From the NCBI RefSeq assembly GCF_000429525.1, contig NZ_AUCA01000028.1:1-49519 (forward strand): 49,519 nt of DNA, given 5' to 3'. Below are positions 15,401-22,340 of the stretch, one piece after another (position 1 is the stretch's first letter; the number at the start of each line of letters is the position of its first letter). Both the position numbers and the translations under genes were made by a program. The notes beneath the pieces are model-generated. The model did no database searches, had not been told where the DNA came from, and was given only the letters and a program-made list of their open reading frames with translations. The stretch comes from Alicyclobacillus contaminans DSM 17975. GTDB taxonomy: Bacteria; Bacillota; Bacilli; Alicyclobacillales; Alicyclobacillaceae.

Positions 15401-17003
15401 GCAGCTCAATGCGATGGCCCCGCTGCGCCGCGTCTTCCACCGACGGCCGCTTCCCCAGCAGCACCCGGGTGCTGAAGTGCTCGATTTCACGTTCCCGGTC
15501 GATGGCCGGGTTGGTGACCACCGCCACGGTTTCCTGGATAAAGTCGGAGAGGGAACGCACGCCATTGGTCAGCGCGGCCAACGGCTCATCGTGGCCGAGC
15601 GATTTAATGGGTTCCGCTGCCGTCTGCAGGTGCGCGTCCAACAGTTTCACATCATTCTCCTGCCATCCAAACGCCGTGGCGCGGATCTTCCACGGTTTGC
15701 TGTCGTGGTAAGACGGCGCGGTCTCCGTCAACGGGTACGGACCCGGAGACCGTATGGACTTCCGCTGATCCCGGAAATCGTACCGTTGCCGCATGCGATC
15801 ATAGACCAACTGCTGCAGTTCGTGATACGAATGGATGAACGTTCTTCCCGACTCGTCCCAGGTGATGCCAATTTTTTCACCCGGAGAGATGGGCTTCGGG
15901 TCTCGCACCCACTCGTCGGCGGGAATCACACCCTGCTCGGAACTGAACATGTGATAGTCCACCGTCTCCACCCACCACATGGGGCGCAAACCCAGGGCGT
16001 CCACGGAAAACACGGCCTCGTTGCCCGAGCGCAGAATCACGCCCGCCGGGCCCTGTGCGAATGGTCCCCACAGTGCCCGCATATGCATGTACATGTCGGC
16101 CAGGTCTGTCGGCATCTGCTTGATCTCATGGATGATGGGCGGGAAGAACAGCTCCGCCGTTTCATACAAACTCCAGCCAAACCGATGCGTGAAATGCTCC
16201 ACGGCACCGGCGACCATTTGCGAGTCGCTGCCGCCCGCATCCAATTCAATGCCGAGCATGCCGGCTTCCTCGTAGAAGCGGGCGATGGTATTGATTTCAC
16301 CGTTGTGCCCGAGCGTCCGGAACGGCTGCACACGGGCAAACGCAGTTTTCGTATTGGTGGAATAACGCGTATGCGCCAGCGCGAACGACGACAGGTAATC
16401 GGCCTCACGCAAGTCATCAAAGTATTGAAACAGCGTCTCGCCGTCGCCCACGACCTTGTACACAACCGTGGTCCGATCCAGTGAGGCCACGTGAATCCCC
16501 GTCACCGCTTCCAAAGCGGTGGTCAACGCCAACAGACGATACGGGTGATGATCCTCGGTGAGTCCGGCGAGTTGCACGAAGTACGGATTCTCCTCTCGCG
16601 CCAGGGGACCGAGCGCCACCGGATGGACGGCCTGTTCGCGAACACACAGCACGTCCACCGCATGCTGATCCAGAATGGACCGAACGTGTTGCAGCAACTG
16701 TTCTGACCGGTCCTGTTGCAGGAACAGGTGGGCAACGAAGAAGTTCGGATGCATCACCGCGCGCGGGTTGGCTCCCGCCGCCTGCAACCACCGGCGCCAC
16801 AGGCCGCGCGGCACGTCCAGCATCAGACCACAACCATCCCCTTCTCCCGCAACAAAACCCGCGCGATGTTTCAAAGCCACCAGGGCCTGGATGCCCAAAT
16901 CCACCGTATTGCGCGTGGGTTCACCTGTCTTCGACACGCACGCAAAAATTCCGCAGGCGTCGTGTTCCCGTGAGATGGTTCGCGTAATCGCATTGAGATC
17001 CAC
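12432..17003 (-). CDS. gltB: Glutamate synthase, large subunit
   Basis: Transfers the glutamine amide nitrogen to 2-oxoglutarate to make glutamate. From the GTG at 17003 the protein has 1523 residues. Cys17 (DACGIFA), exposed after propeptide removal, is the class II amidotransferase nucleophile. The glutaminase domain runs to about 400 and a central domain follows. The FMN-binding synthase domain lies at about 790-1170 (GEGGHLPGSKVT; ELSGFDGGTGAARAH) with the 3Fe-4S cysteines in GCTSCRACHKDTCHVG, then the GXGXG beta-helix. Start choice: GGAAAGGAAG lies eight bases before 17003, while upstream codons look non-coding. No small subunit gene is nearby. The usual HRGA block near the start reads HRAG here. 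Confidence 0.95.
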   Translation of the reverse strand: MDLNAITRTISREHDACGIFACVSKTGEPTRNTVDLGIQALVALKHRAGFVAGEGDGCGLMLDVPRGLWRRWLQAAGANPRAVMHPNFFVAHLFLQQDRSEQLLQHVRSILDQHAVDVLCVREQAVHPVALGPLAREENPYFVQLAGLTEDHHPYRLLALTTALEAVTGIHVASLDRTTVVYKVVGDGETLFQYFDDLREADYLSSFALAHTRYSTNTKTAFARVQPFRTLGHNGEINTIARFYEEAGMLGIELDAGGSDSQMVAGAVEHFTHRFGWSLYETAELFFPPIIHEIKQMPTDLADMYMHMRALWGPFAQGPAGVILRSGNEAVFSVDALGLRPMWWVETVDYHMFSSEQGVIPADEWVRDPKPISPGEKIGITWDESGRTFIHSYHELQQLVYDRMRQRYDFRDQRKSIRSPGPYPLTETAPSYHDSKPWKIRATAFGWQENDVKLLDAHLQTAAEPIKSLGHDEPLAALTNGVRSLSDFIQETVAVVTNPAIDREREIEHFSTRVLLGKRPSVEDAAQRGHRIELPSPLLIEAHLPGVDVERQDIQAVAHRFGTVCYEDALAALRDGPYGTVEVLIHRKEGETIAQCLERLRRDVVQAVQAGANVVVLDDRLQFIRGRSIDPFLALASVHKGLLRPASSRGGEHLRRRTSLILRSGGLRNLHDIMVALGLGADAVNPYLMWEAAADKGGVHGVENVYTALCKGIEKVLSTLGIHELRGYERLFSAIGLAEPVAEILGIPNFCATGEIGYGFAEMEADAAERQRLYDVAEERQLGRARSFQMYPRIWRSAGQVAEGTLPYASYVEKLQEIETENPVSLRHLLRFKTGSEAELVSADDVASVDTTIDGHAYPLVISSMSFGSQGETAYRAYAEAAYRMNIVAMNGEGGEIKDLLNAYPKNRGRQVASGRFGVNAELCNGAYVLEIKIGQGAKPGEGGHLPGSKVTVQVANARNASPGIDLISPSNNHDIYSIEDLAQVIYELRAINPLAKIAVKVPVVPNIGTIAVGIVKAGADIVELSGFDGGTGAARAHAIRHVGLPSDLGVKLVHDALCEAGLRDVAEIWVDGGMKSGIDVMKAILLGANRVGFGTMAMVAIGCTSCRACHKDTCHVGIATQMTGVEEAREKGLKQFVPQEFDLAVERLVRWFTAIGEHVRQLTAQLGAARTQDLVGRADLLEPFAKLNQVDVSWLTTRKDWTGLGTRIRYRLWETDEGEQLVASPMAVAAGTEHAAPPVYSPVGKSDASRLVASGAVGVPRIQAVPRVVGTRESGERVRVRKNADRAFELVHAYPVGNGFAAYQVTGVHQVVYGGAQDGVGKGAYGGRTVVLKRRTPDGRWVGGSVGKGLAYGAQHGLFIVQGNADARAGIRLSGADIVIGGELNGPVRDELGFIGSRANIAGFAFEYMTAGRAVVLGDPGPWICSGMTGGSVYVRLRPEWGFDEDALRRRIAKGAKVVILPLDAEGEADVVGLLSAYQKELRKSGQREAAKQLAPLLERPAEYFVMIRPGKELTDQSIATE

Positions 17004-17047
17004 CTGATCACTTCCTTTCCAGCACCGGTATTTTGGTAAAAAACATT

Positions 17048-17094
17048 GAATAGAAACTCTATTCAGGAACATGAATAATTATTCCTGAGGAATA
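17048..17094 (-). promoter_or_regulatory. Cluster of three GAATA dyads before gltB
   Basis: Three adjacent palindromes share a GAATA/TATTC half-site: GAATAGA-N3-TCTATTC (17048-17064), GAATAATTATTC (17073-17084) and TATTCC-N3-GGAATA (17080-17094). They lie 45-91 bases before the gltB start. They do not match the TnrA or GltC sites I know. Probably a regulator-binding array for nitrogen control. Confidence 0.5.
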
Positions 17095-17202
17095 GAGGTA
17101 GAAATCATCAATCAATTGTTGTGAAATTTCGACATCTGCTGCCGTCGAGTCATTGAACGGCGCCAGAGACGCCTGCCGTTCCTGAACCAGGTTGTTATCA
17201 GA
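17059..17202 (-). CDS. Doubtful 47-residue ORF upstream of gltB
   Basis: A frame starting MSDNNLVQERQASLAP with protein-like composition ends inside the GAATA dyad cluster. It lacks a ribosome site and resembles nothing I know. It is listed because it is the only plausible frame between gltB and the divergent small membrane protein gene; it is more likely leader or promoter DNA. Confidence 0.15.
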   Translation of the reverse strand, partial: SDNNLVQERQASLAPFNDSTAADVEISQQLIDDFYLYSSGIIIHVPE

Positions 17203-17234
17203 CATGCCGGCAAGGGAAACGGAAACGAAAGAAG

Positions 17235-17249
17235 TTGTGAAGATCACAA
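17235..17249 (+). promoter_or_regulatory. Dyad TTGTGA-AGA-TCACAA
   Basis: A perfect 6-base inverted repeat with 3-base centre, about 160 bases before the small YjcZ-like gene and about 230 before gltB. An AT-rich TATATTATAC run follows on the plus strand. The spacing is shorter than a Crp or Fnr site. Regulator unknown. Confidence 0.35.
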
Positions 17250-17408
17250 GGAAAAGAGGAGACGCTATTTCTGATATATTATACACACTCAATAATAAAT
17301 GTGCAATCCATTCCAATGGATCGGCGCGGCACAACCTCCGCATTTGTCCGTGGCGCCGGTCATTTGTCCCGTCATTGTATAGAACATCTTCAGGAGGAGG
17401 GAATGCAA

Positions 17409-17624
17409 ATGTACGGTGTATTTGGCGGTTACACGCGCTGGGCGGTGGTGTTCCTCATCATCTTCGTGCTGTTCTTCCTCTTCGTCCCCGCTTACGGCGT
17501 CGGTGTGGGCGTTGCGGCGCCCGCCACAAGCGGCGTTGCCGTGGCCGACTGGGGCACAAGCACGGGATACAACATGATGGGTGGATACAATATGATGGGC
17601 TACGAAAGCCCGAGCAGTCCGTAA
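17409..17624 (+). CDS. Small YjcZ-like membrane protein
   Basis: A 71-residue protein with one strong membrane helix at about residues 11-30 (RWAVVFLIIFVLFFLFVPAY), then a Gly/Val/Ala tail and two NMMG repeats. The Gly-Tyr start followed by a single helix resembles the YjcZ/YgaB class of small sporulation proteins. A close relative is encoded at 49083-49229; both share the block TRWAVVFLIIFVLF. AGGAGG lies nine to ten bases before ATG 17409; an ATG two codons earlier is too close to it. A strong terminator follows, so it is probably a single-gene unit. Confidence 0.7.
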   Translation: MYGVFGGYTRWAVVFLIIFVLFFLFVPAYGVGVGVAAPATSGVAVADWGTSTGYNMMGGYNMMGYESPSSP

Positions 17625-17639
17625 CCCCGTGCAATCGAA

Positions 17640-17673
17640 CAGCAGGCGAACCCACTAGGGTTCGCCTGCTGTG
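17640..17673 (+). terminator. Terminator of the small YjcZ-like gene
   Basis: CAGCAGGCGAACCC / GGGTTCGCCTGCTG stem with a short loop, followed by TGTTTCC. It lies 16 bases after the stop. Likely bidirectional in structure, but only plus-strand Ts follow. Confidence 0.75.
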
Positions 17674-17737
17674 TTTCCACAGTGCCGTTGCACAACGTGC
17701 TGAAGATTCTGTACGATGGGTTCAGGAGGAATGTGCC

Positions 17738-18160
17738 ATGTTTCAGAATCCGAGCCCTGAACAACTGGCCGCCCTGCTCAAGAGTGCGCACACCATCGCA
17801 GTTGTCGGCCTCTCTGACAATCCATCCCGCGAGAGTTATGGAGTGGCTGCACGGATGCAGCAACGCGGCTACCGCATCATCCCTGTCAATCCGAACGTCA
17901 CCGAAGTGCTGGGAGAGCGGGCGTACCCCGATCTGGAGAGTTTGCCCCCCAACGTCCAGGTGGATATTGTCAACGTGTTCCGTCGCAGCGATGCGTTGAT
18001 GGAGGTCGTGGCATCCGCGGTCCGTCTGGGCGCCCCGGTGATCTGGGCGCAGCAGGGTGTCTACGATGAGGAGGCGGCAAAACTCGCCCACCACCATGGA
18101 AAAGTGATGGTGATGGATTGTTGTATCGCCGTGGCGCACAGTCTATACGTTCGCACCTGA
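17738..18160 (+). CDS. CoA-binding domain protein (YccU type)
   Basis: A 140-residue single-domain Rossmann-like protein of the succinyl-CoA-synthetase-alpha CoA-binding family. It shows TIAVVGLSDNPSRESYGVAARMQQRGYRIIPVNPN, then VDIVNVFRRSDALMEVV and APVIWAQQGVYDEEAAKLAHHHGKVMVMDCCIAV. The glycine-rich first loop and the strand-end VNP are typical. Such YccU-like proteins bind CoA or acyl-CoA; no catalytic activity is established. ATG 17738 follows AGGAGG with good spacing. It stands alone between two terminators. Confidence 0.9.
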   Translation: MFQNPSPEQLAALLKSAHTIAVVGLSDNPSRESYGVAARMQQRGYRIIPVNPNVTEVLGERAYPDLESLPPNVQVDIVNVFRRSDALMEVVASAVRLGAPVIWAQQGVYDEEAAKLAHHHGKVMVMDCCIAVAHSLYVRT

Positions 18161-18283
18161 AGCTCTCAACGCGCTTCCCCGCCACCCCCGGTTCAGCGGA
18201 GTACCGAGAAAAAATTTGATGGAATGAATGCCTCCGTTTTCACGCACACTAATCCCAATCCCAGGAGGAGGTGTGCGTTTCGC

Positions 18284-18649
18284 ATGCGCAGTTCTCTCAT
18301 GGTACTCGGCAGCATGGTCGCCTTTGCCTTGTCTTTTGGCGCACAGCCGGCGGCACACGCCAAGACAGCCACCCCCGTGGTCGAAGTGACGCTGGACGAC
18401 CACGGCATGACGCCTTCCGTGTTGAACGCGGCCGAAGATCACCCCATCCACCTGCACATTGTCAACCGCGGGCAGCAGCCGCATCAGTTTTCCATTCCAG
18501 ACTTCTACATCTTTACCCGGACGCTCGGCCCCGGCGAGACATCGGAGGTCGAATTCTCTCCTTATAAATTGGGATCGTTCGCTATGACATCCGATCCGGT
18601 CGCCGGCAGCGCCCCCGAATATCACGGAACCTTTCGGGTGCACAGCTGA
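18284..18649 (+). CDS. Secreted cupredoxin-like protein
   Basis: A 121-residue protein. Residues 1-26 are a Sec signal peptide ending in an AHA cleavage site. The mature part is a cupredoxin-like beta sandwich: VVEVTLDDHGMTPSVLNA, HLHIVNRGQQPHQFSIPDFYI, GPGETSEVEFSPYKLGSFAM and a last strand HGTFRV. The first copper His (PHQF) is present. Where copper sites normally have a Cys-x-x-x-His-x-x-x-Met loop, this one reads MTSDPVAGSAPEYHG with no Cys. It therefore cannot form a type 1 site, and may bind copper differently or be structural. The ribosome site is AGGAGGAGG, rather far (12 bases) from the ATG. Confidence 0.7.
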   Translation: MRSSLMVLGSMVAFALSFGAQPAAHAKTATPVVEVTLDDHGMTPSVLNAAEDHPIHLHIVNRGQQPHQFSIPDFYIFTRTLGPGETSEVEFSPYKLGSFAMTSDPVAGSAPEYHGTFRVHS

Positions 18650-18656
18650 CGCTCCC

Positions 18657-18687
18657 GGAATGGGCCGACCCGTCGGCCCATTCCCGT
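18657..18687 (+). terminator. Terminator after the cupredoxin-like gene
   Basis: GAATGGGCCGA/TCGGCCCATTC, an 11-base stem with a 4-base loop, directly after the stop. Only a weak T run follows. Confidence 0.55.
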
Positions 18688-18739
18688 AACACGGCTGTTC
18701 TGCCCAGTGGGTACCATCCCATCCATGTCGAGAACGGCA

Positions 18740-19300
18740 TTACCACAGGTATTGGAGCAGAGACGGATCTATCAAGTCCGTATCAATACCGGCTTGACAC
18801 GCATTGCCGTTTTCCCCGTATTGCCACGCCAGCACGCGACCGGCGCAGGGCGGAGCGGCCGGATCCCAAGCGGGGGCTTGGACTTTCGTCGAGATGCCCG
18901 GCTCCCGTTCGTTGCTCCAGAGAATCACCTGCGTCGCAATGCTGGGCTCATTCTTGACGACGGTGCAGCAATGGCGGCGGTGGCTCCTGCGGCATTCAGA
19001 AACACGTTCTTCCCCCGGCAATGTCGATTGCGGCGTGGACACCATCACAAACGGAGTGTGTCCTCCCGCCCGCTGATCGGGATTCGCCCAACCACATGGA
19101 TTGAAGAACAGCGCGTTGAGTGCAGGGGCACCGACGGCGATGACGCACGTGCTCCCAGACGCCACCGCGGTCCAGGCCTGTACGAAGTTTCCGGTGACGC
19201 GTTGCGCTGGAATTCCGGCCACCCCAGCTGCGCCGAGGGCAATTCGGTAGTCCACCGGATCGGCAGCGTAAAGAAGAATTTGATTTCCCGTCAGACTCAC
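18740..19300 (-). CDS. Composite protein with DUF1906/GH25-like C-terminal end
   Basis: A 186-residue frame from a GTG at 19300 behind GGAGGGGG. Residues 1-90 (GNQILLYAADPVDYRIALGA..., CVIAVGAPALNALFFNPCGW) look like a compact alpha/beta domain. The last 60 residues (VILWSNEREPG, LAWQYGENG, GIDTDLIDPSL) resemble the end of DUF1906-type glycoside-hydrolase-like domains that act on cell walls. The middle (VSECRRSHRRHCC) looks non-native. The gene may thus be a fusion by deletion, or carry compensating frameshifts. It overlaps the upstream small ORF's stop, so the two are coupled. Function uncertain. Confidence 0.5.
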   Translation of the reverse strand: MSLTGNQILLYAADPVDYRIALGAAGVAGIPAQRVTGNFVQAWTAVASGSTCVIAVGAPALNALFFNPCGWANPDQRAGGHTPFVMVSTPQSTLPGEERVSECRRSHRRHCCTVVKNEPSIATQVILWSNEREPGISTKVQAPAWDPAAPPCAGRVLAWQYGENGNACQAGIDTDLIDPSLLQYLW

Positions 19301-19301
19301 T

Positions 19302-19499
19302 TCATATCCCCCTCCGGTCAACGTGGACAGGACACATTGGCATTGGCGCGGGCATCGCAGGTTGCGGTGTCAACAACTCCGGCAATGCGCCGTAGCCGGA
19401 CGGATACTGGCCGTGCACCGCGTAGTAAGCCAGCATGGTTGCCGCCTTGTACGTATCCGCGGCGTAGAAAACGACGTTCTGCACGGAGACGGTCATCAT
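19302..19499 (-). CDS. Small ORF coupled to the DUF1906-like gene
   Basis: About 65 residues starting at an ATG right behind GGAGGGGGG. Its opening VSVQNVVFYAADTYKAATMLAYYAVHG echoes the next gene's start (ILLYAAD), and AYYAVHG..PSG looks like part of the same kind of domain. It ends in Pro/Met-rich sequence and a stop that touches the next gene's start. It may be a broken piece of a longer relative. Confidence 0.4.
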   Translation of the reverse strand: MMTVSVQNVVFYAADTYKAATMLAYYAVHGQYPSGYGALPELLTPQPAMPAPMPMCPVHVDRRGI

Positions 19500-19691
19500 C
19501 CCCCCTCCATTCATCACGGTTTTCTGGAACCCGCAGGCGGGTTCTCCGCCATTGCGAAGACGCACCTGTCCGGATCGCGAAAATCGGGCAACTTTTTTTA
19601 CAACGAGCGCACACTACCAGCAGGAATTTGTCCCTCCCCCACAGAAGTCTGTCCTGCTGTGGAACTTTGCCCATTAAGGAGGATCATCGGG

Positions 19692-20735
19692 ATGAAGAAA
19701 CACCTTGCCGCAACGATTGCGGCAGCGATTACATTGGGCACTCTGGTGGCCGGTTGTGGCAATACGGGCACCAACAGCGCGGGCAACACCACGGGTGCCG
19801 CCTCGAAGACCAACTTTAAGGTTGGTCTGGTGACCGACACCGGCGGATTGAACGACCACGGCTTCAACTATTTGGCAGATCAAGGTTTGGTACAGGCCGA
19901 GAAGCAACTGGGCGTCACGGGCAGCGTCGTACAGTCCCAGGACGCCAACAGCTACGTACCCAATTTGCAGCGTTTTGCCTCCCAGGGGTACAACCTGGTG
20001 ATTGCCGTCGGCTTCTTGATGGAGGACGCGGTGAAACAGGTAGCGCCGCAGTACCCCAACACCAAGTTTCTCATCATTGACGACCCCATCACCGGCATCA
20101 GCAACGTAACCAGCGCGATGTTCAAGACTGAGCAGTGCGGTTACTTGGTCGGTGCGATGGCCGGGTTGCTGGAAAAACAAAACAAGCTGCCCGGTCTGAA
20201 CAGCCAGAACATCCTCGGCGTGGTCGGAGGTCAGAACATTCCTCCCGTCACGTCGTACATCGCCGGATTCCAACAGGGCGTTCAGAAGACGGACCCTGGG
20301 GCTAAGGTCGAAGTCACGTTTGCCAACAGTTTCAGCGACCAAGCGCTGGGAAGCCAGATTGCGCAACAGGAAATCAGCGATGGCGCGGACATCCTGTTCC
20401 AGGTCGCCGGCGGCACTGGCATCGGGGTCATTAACGCGGCCAAGAGCAAGCACGTGTACGCCATCGGCGTGGATGCGGATCAGGCGTACCTTGCCAAGGA
20501 CACCGTCCTGACGAGCGCCACCAAAGGTGTGGACACCGCGACGTTCGACGTCATCCAACAAGCGGTCAACAACCAATGGAAGTCCGGCATCCAGTATTTC
20601 GACCTCAAGAACAACGGCGTCGGGCTGGGAAGCATAAACGCCAACGTGCCCAGCGATGTGAAACAGCAGGTGGATGCACTCGCCCAACAAATCAAGGATG
20701 GTACCATCACCGTTTCGGCGAATATGCAACAGTAA
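19692..20735 (+). CDS. BMP-family nucleoside ABC transporter, lipoprotein
   Basis: A 347-residue substrate-binding lipoprotein. The signal peptide ends in the lipobox LVAGC, so Cys is lipidated and anchors the protein outside the membrane. The mature part has the BMP/PnrA fold: VGLVTDTGGLNDHGFNYLADQGL, VIAVGFLMEDAV, GVVGGQNIPPVTSYIAGFQQGV, ILFQVAGGTGIGVINAA, YAIGVDADQAYL. The NDHGFN and VAGGTG blocks line the nucleoside pocket in this family. AAGGAGG precedes the ATG. It is the first gene of a four-gene transporter operon; the closest Bacillus system is NupNOPQ, a guanosine importer. The exact substrate here is inferred. Confidence 0.93.
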   Translation: MKKHLAATIAAAITLGTLVAGCGNTGTNSAGNTTGAASKTNFKVGLVTDTGGLNDHGFNYLADQGLVQAEKQLGVTGSVVQSQDANSYVPNLQRFASQGYNLVIAVGFLMEDAVKQVAPQYPNTKFLIIDDPITGISNVTSAMFKTEQCGYLVGAMAGLLEKQNKLPGLNSQNILGVVGGQNIPPVTSYIAGFQQGVQKTDPGAKVEVTFANSFSDQALGSQIAQQEISDGADILFQVAGGTGIGVINAAKSKHVYAIGVDADQAYLAKDTVLTSATKGVDTATFDVIQQAVNNQWKSGIQYFDLKNNGVGLGSINANVPSDVKQQVDALAQQIKDGTITVSANMQQ

Positions 20736-20804
20736 GGACAGGTACCCTGCGGCCCGACCCCGGGCCGCTTCCACTGATTCTGCCCGTGGGAGAGGAGACC
20801 CTGG

Positions 20805-22340
20805 ATGACCAAGTTCTTGGAAGTGATCAACCTGGTGAAACACTTTCCGGGTGTCAAAGCCAATGATGGTGTGAACCTGACCGTACACGCGGGCGAGGTG
20901 CACTCCATTCTGGGCGAGAATGGCGCTGGAAAGTCCACCTTGATGAAACTCATTTACGGACTCTATCAACCGGACAGCGGCGAAATCCGCCTGGACGGAA
21001 AGCCTGTACACTTCTCCAGCCCGCGGGACGCCATTCGCGCTGGGATTGGGATGGTTCACCAACACTTTATGCTGATTCCCGCCCTGACGGTCACGGACAA
21101 CATCGTGCTCGGGGACGAGCCCGGAGGAATCCGCTATCATCGTTCGGAAGCGGAAGCGCGTGTCCGCGCGTTGTCCGAGCAATACCGCTTGCATGTGGAT
21201 CCAACGGCGCGCGTGGAGCAGTTGAGCGTAGGGCTGCAGCAGCGGGTTGAAATCCTCAAAGCGCTGTACCGAAAAGCAAAACTATTGATTTTGGACGAGC
21301 CCACGGCACTGCTCACTCCGCAGGAAACGGAAGAGCTGTTCGCGGTGGTCAAACATCTGAAGGAGCAGGGCATTCCGGTCGTCTTCATCAGCCACAAGCT
21401 TGACGAAGTACGGGCCATTGCCGATACCATCACCGTCATGCGCGCTGGCAAGACCGTGCAGACCCTCCCCATCGGAGATGCCACGCCGCAGCAGTTGGCG
21501 AATCTGATGGTGGGCCGCGAAGTCGTGCTGCGCATCGACAAACAGCCCGCCAATCCTTCGGGCGTCGTGCTGAACGTGGAAAATCTGCACGTGGTGAACA
21601 GCGCGCGCCAGGAGAAGGTGCGCGGCGTATCCATGCAGGTGCGCGCAGGTGAGATCTTCGGCCTTGCCGGGATTGACGGGAACGGACAAACCGAACTGGT
21701 GGACGCCATCGCCGGATTGTTGCCGGTGGCGGGCGGCCGAATCCATTTTCAGGATCAAGATATCACACATCTATCCACTGCGGAGCGCACCGCGAGAGGA
21801 ATTGCGTACGTCCCGCAGGATCGCCAATTGGACGGATTGGTGCTGGATTTTACATTGACGGAAAACGCCATTCTGCGGGATTTTCACAAGCATCCGTTTT
21901 CCAAGTTTGGCGTGATGTTCTCACAACCGGCCAAAGCGTATGCGGAGAAGTTGATTCACCTGTTCGACGTCCGCCCCAAGGACATCACTCGCAAGGCCGG
22001 AGACCTGTCCGGCGGAAATCAGCAGAAGGTGATCCTTGCGCGCGAAGTGTCCCGGGAGCCGCAGCTGTTGATTGCTGTGCAGCCCACGCGAGGACTGGAC
22101 GTCGGCGCCATCGAGGGAATTCACCGCCAATTGCTTCGCCTGCGGGATGAAGGAAAGGCAATCCTCCTGGTGTCGTTGGAACTGGATGAAATCTTGAGCC
22201 TGTCGGATCGCATCGGTGTTCTGCACGGCGGTCGCCTGGTCGGCGTCGTGCCTGGAGAAACGGCAACGCGAGAGCAGCTGGGTCTCATGATGACCGGCAT
22301 GAGCCAGGAGCAAGCGACCAAGGAGGGGACAACATCGTGA
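20805..22340 (+). CDS. Nucleoside ABC transporter, ATP-binding protein
   Basis: A 511-residue protein with two tandem ABC domains. The first has Walker A GENGAGKST, a Q loop in MVHQHFML, signature LSVGLQQRVEIL, Walker B LLILDEPTALL and the H-loop in FISHKLDEV. The second has a degenerate Walker A (GIDGNGQTE), signature LSGGNQQKVILA and a Walker-B-like LLIAVQPTRGLDVG with Gln in place of Asp-Glu. This is the usual asymmetry of the RbsA/NupO class, where only the first site hydrolyses well. The gene follows the lipoprotein gene and overlaps the next permease by four bases (GTGA). Confidence 0.93.
   Translation: MTKFLEVINLVKHFPGVKANDGVNLTVHAGEVHSILGENGAGKSTLMKLIYGLYQPDSGEIRLDGKPVHFSSPRDAIRAGIGMVHQHFMLIPALTVTDNIVLGDEPGGIRYHRSEAEARVRALSEQYRLHVDPTARVEQLSVGLQQRVEILKALYRKAKLLILDEPTALLTPQETEELFAVVKHLKEQGIPVVFISHKLDEVRAIADTITVMRAGKTVQTLPIGDATPQQLANLMVGREVVLRIDKQPANPSGVVLNVENLHVVNSARQEKVRGVSMQVRAGEIFGLAGIDGNGQTELVDAIAGLLPVAGGRIHFQDQDITHLSTAERTARGIAYVPQDRQLDGLVLDFTLTENAILRDFHKHPFSKFGVMFSQPAKAYAEKLIHLFDVRPKDITRKAGDLSGGNQQKVILAREVSREPQLLIAVQPTRGLDVGAIEGIHRQLLRLRDEGKAILLVSLELDEILSLSDRIGVLHGGRLVGVVPGETATREQLGLMMTGMSQEQATKEGTTS

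Noticed and set aside
19674..21194. 506-residue minus-strand frame across the lipoprotein and ATPase genes
   Set aside because: Long only because GC-rich codons leave the opposite frame open; the plus-strand proteins are unmistakable.
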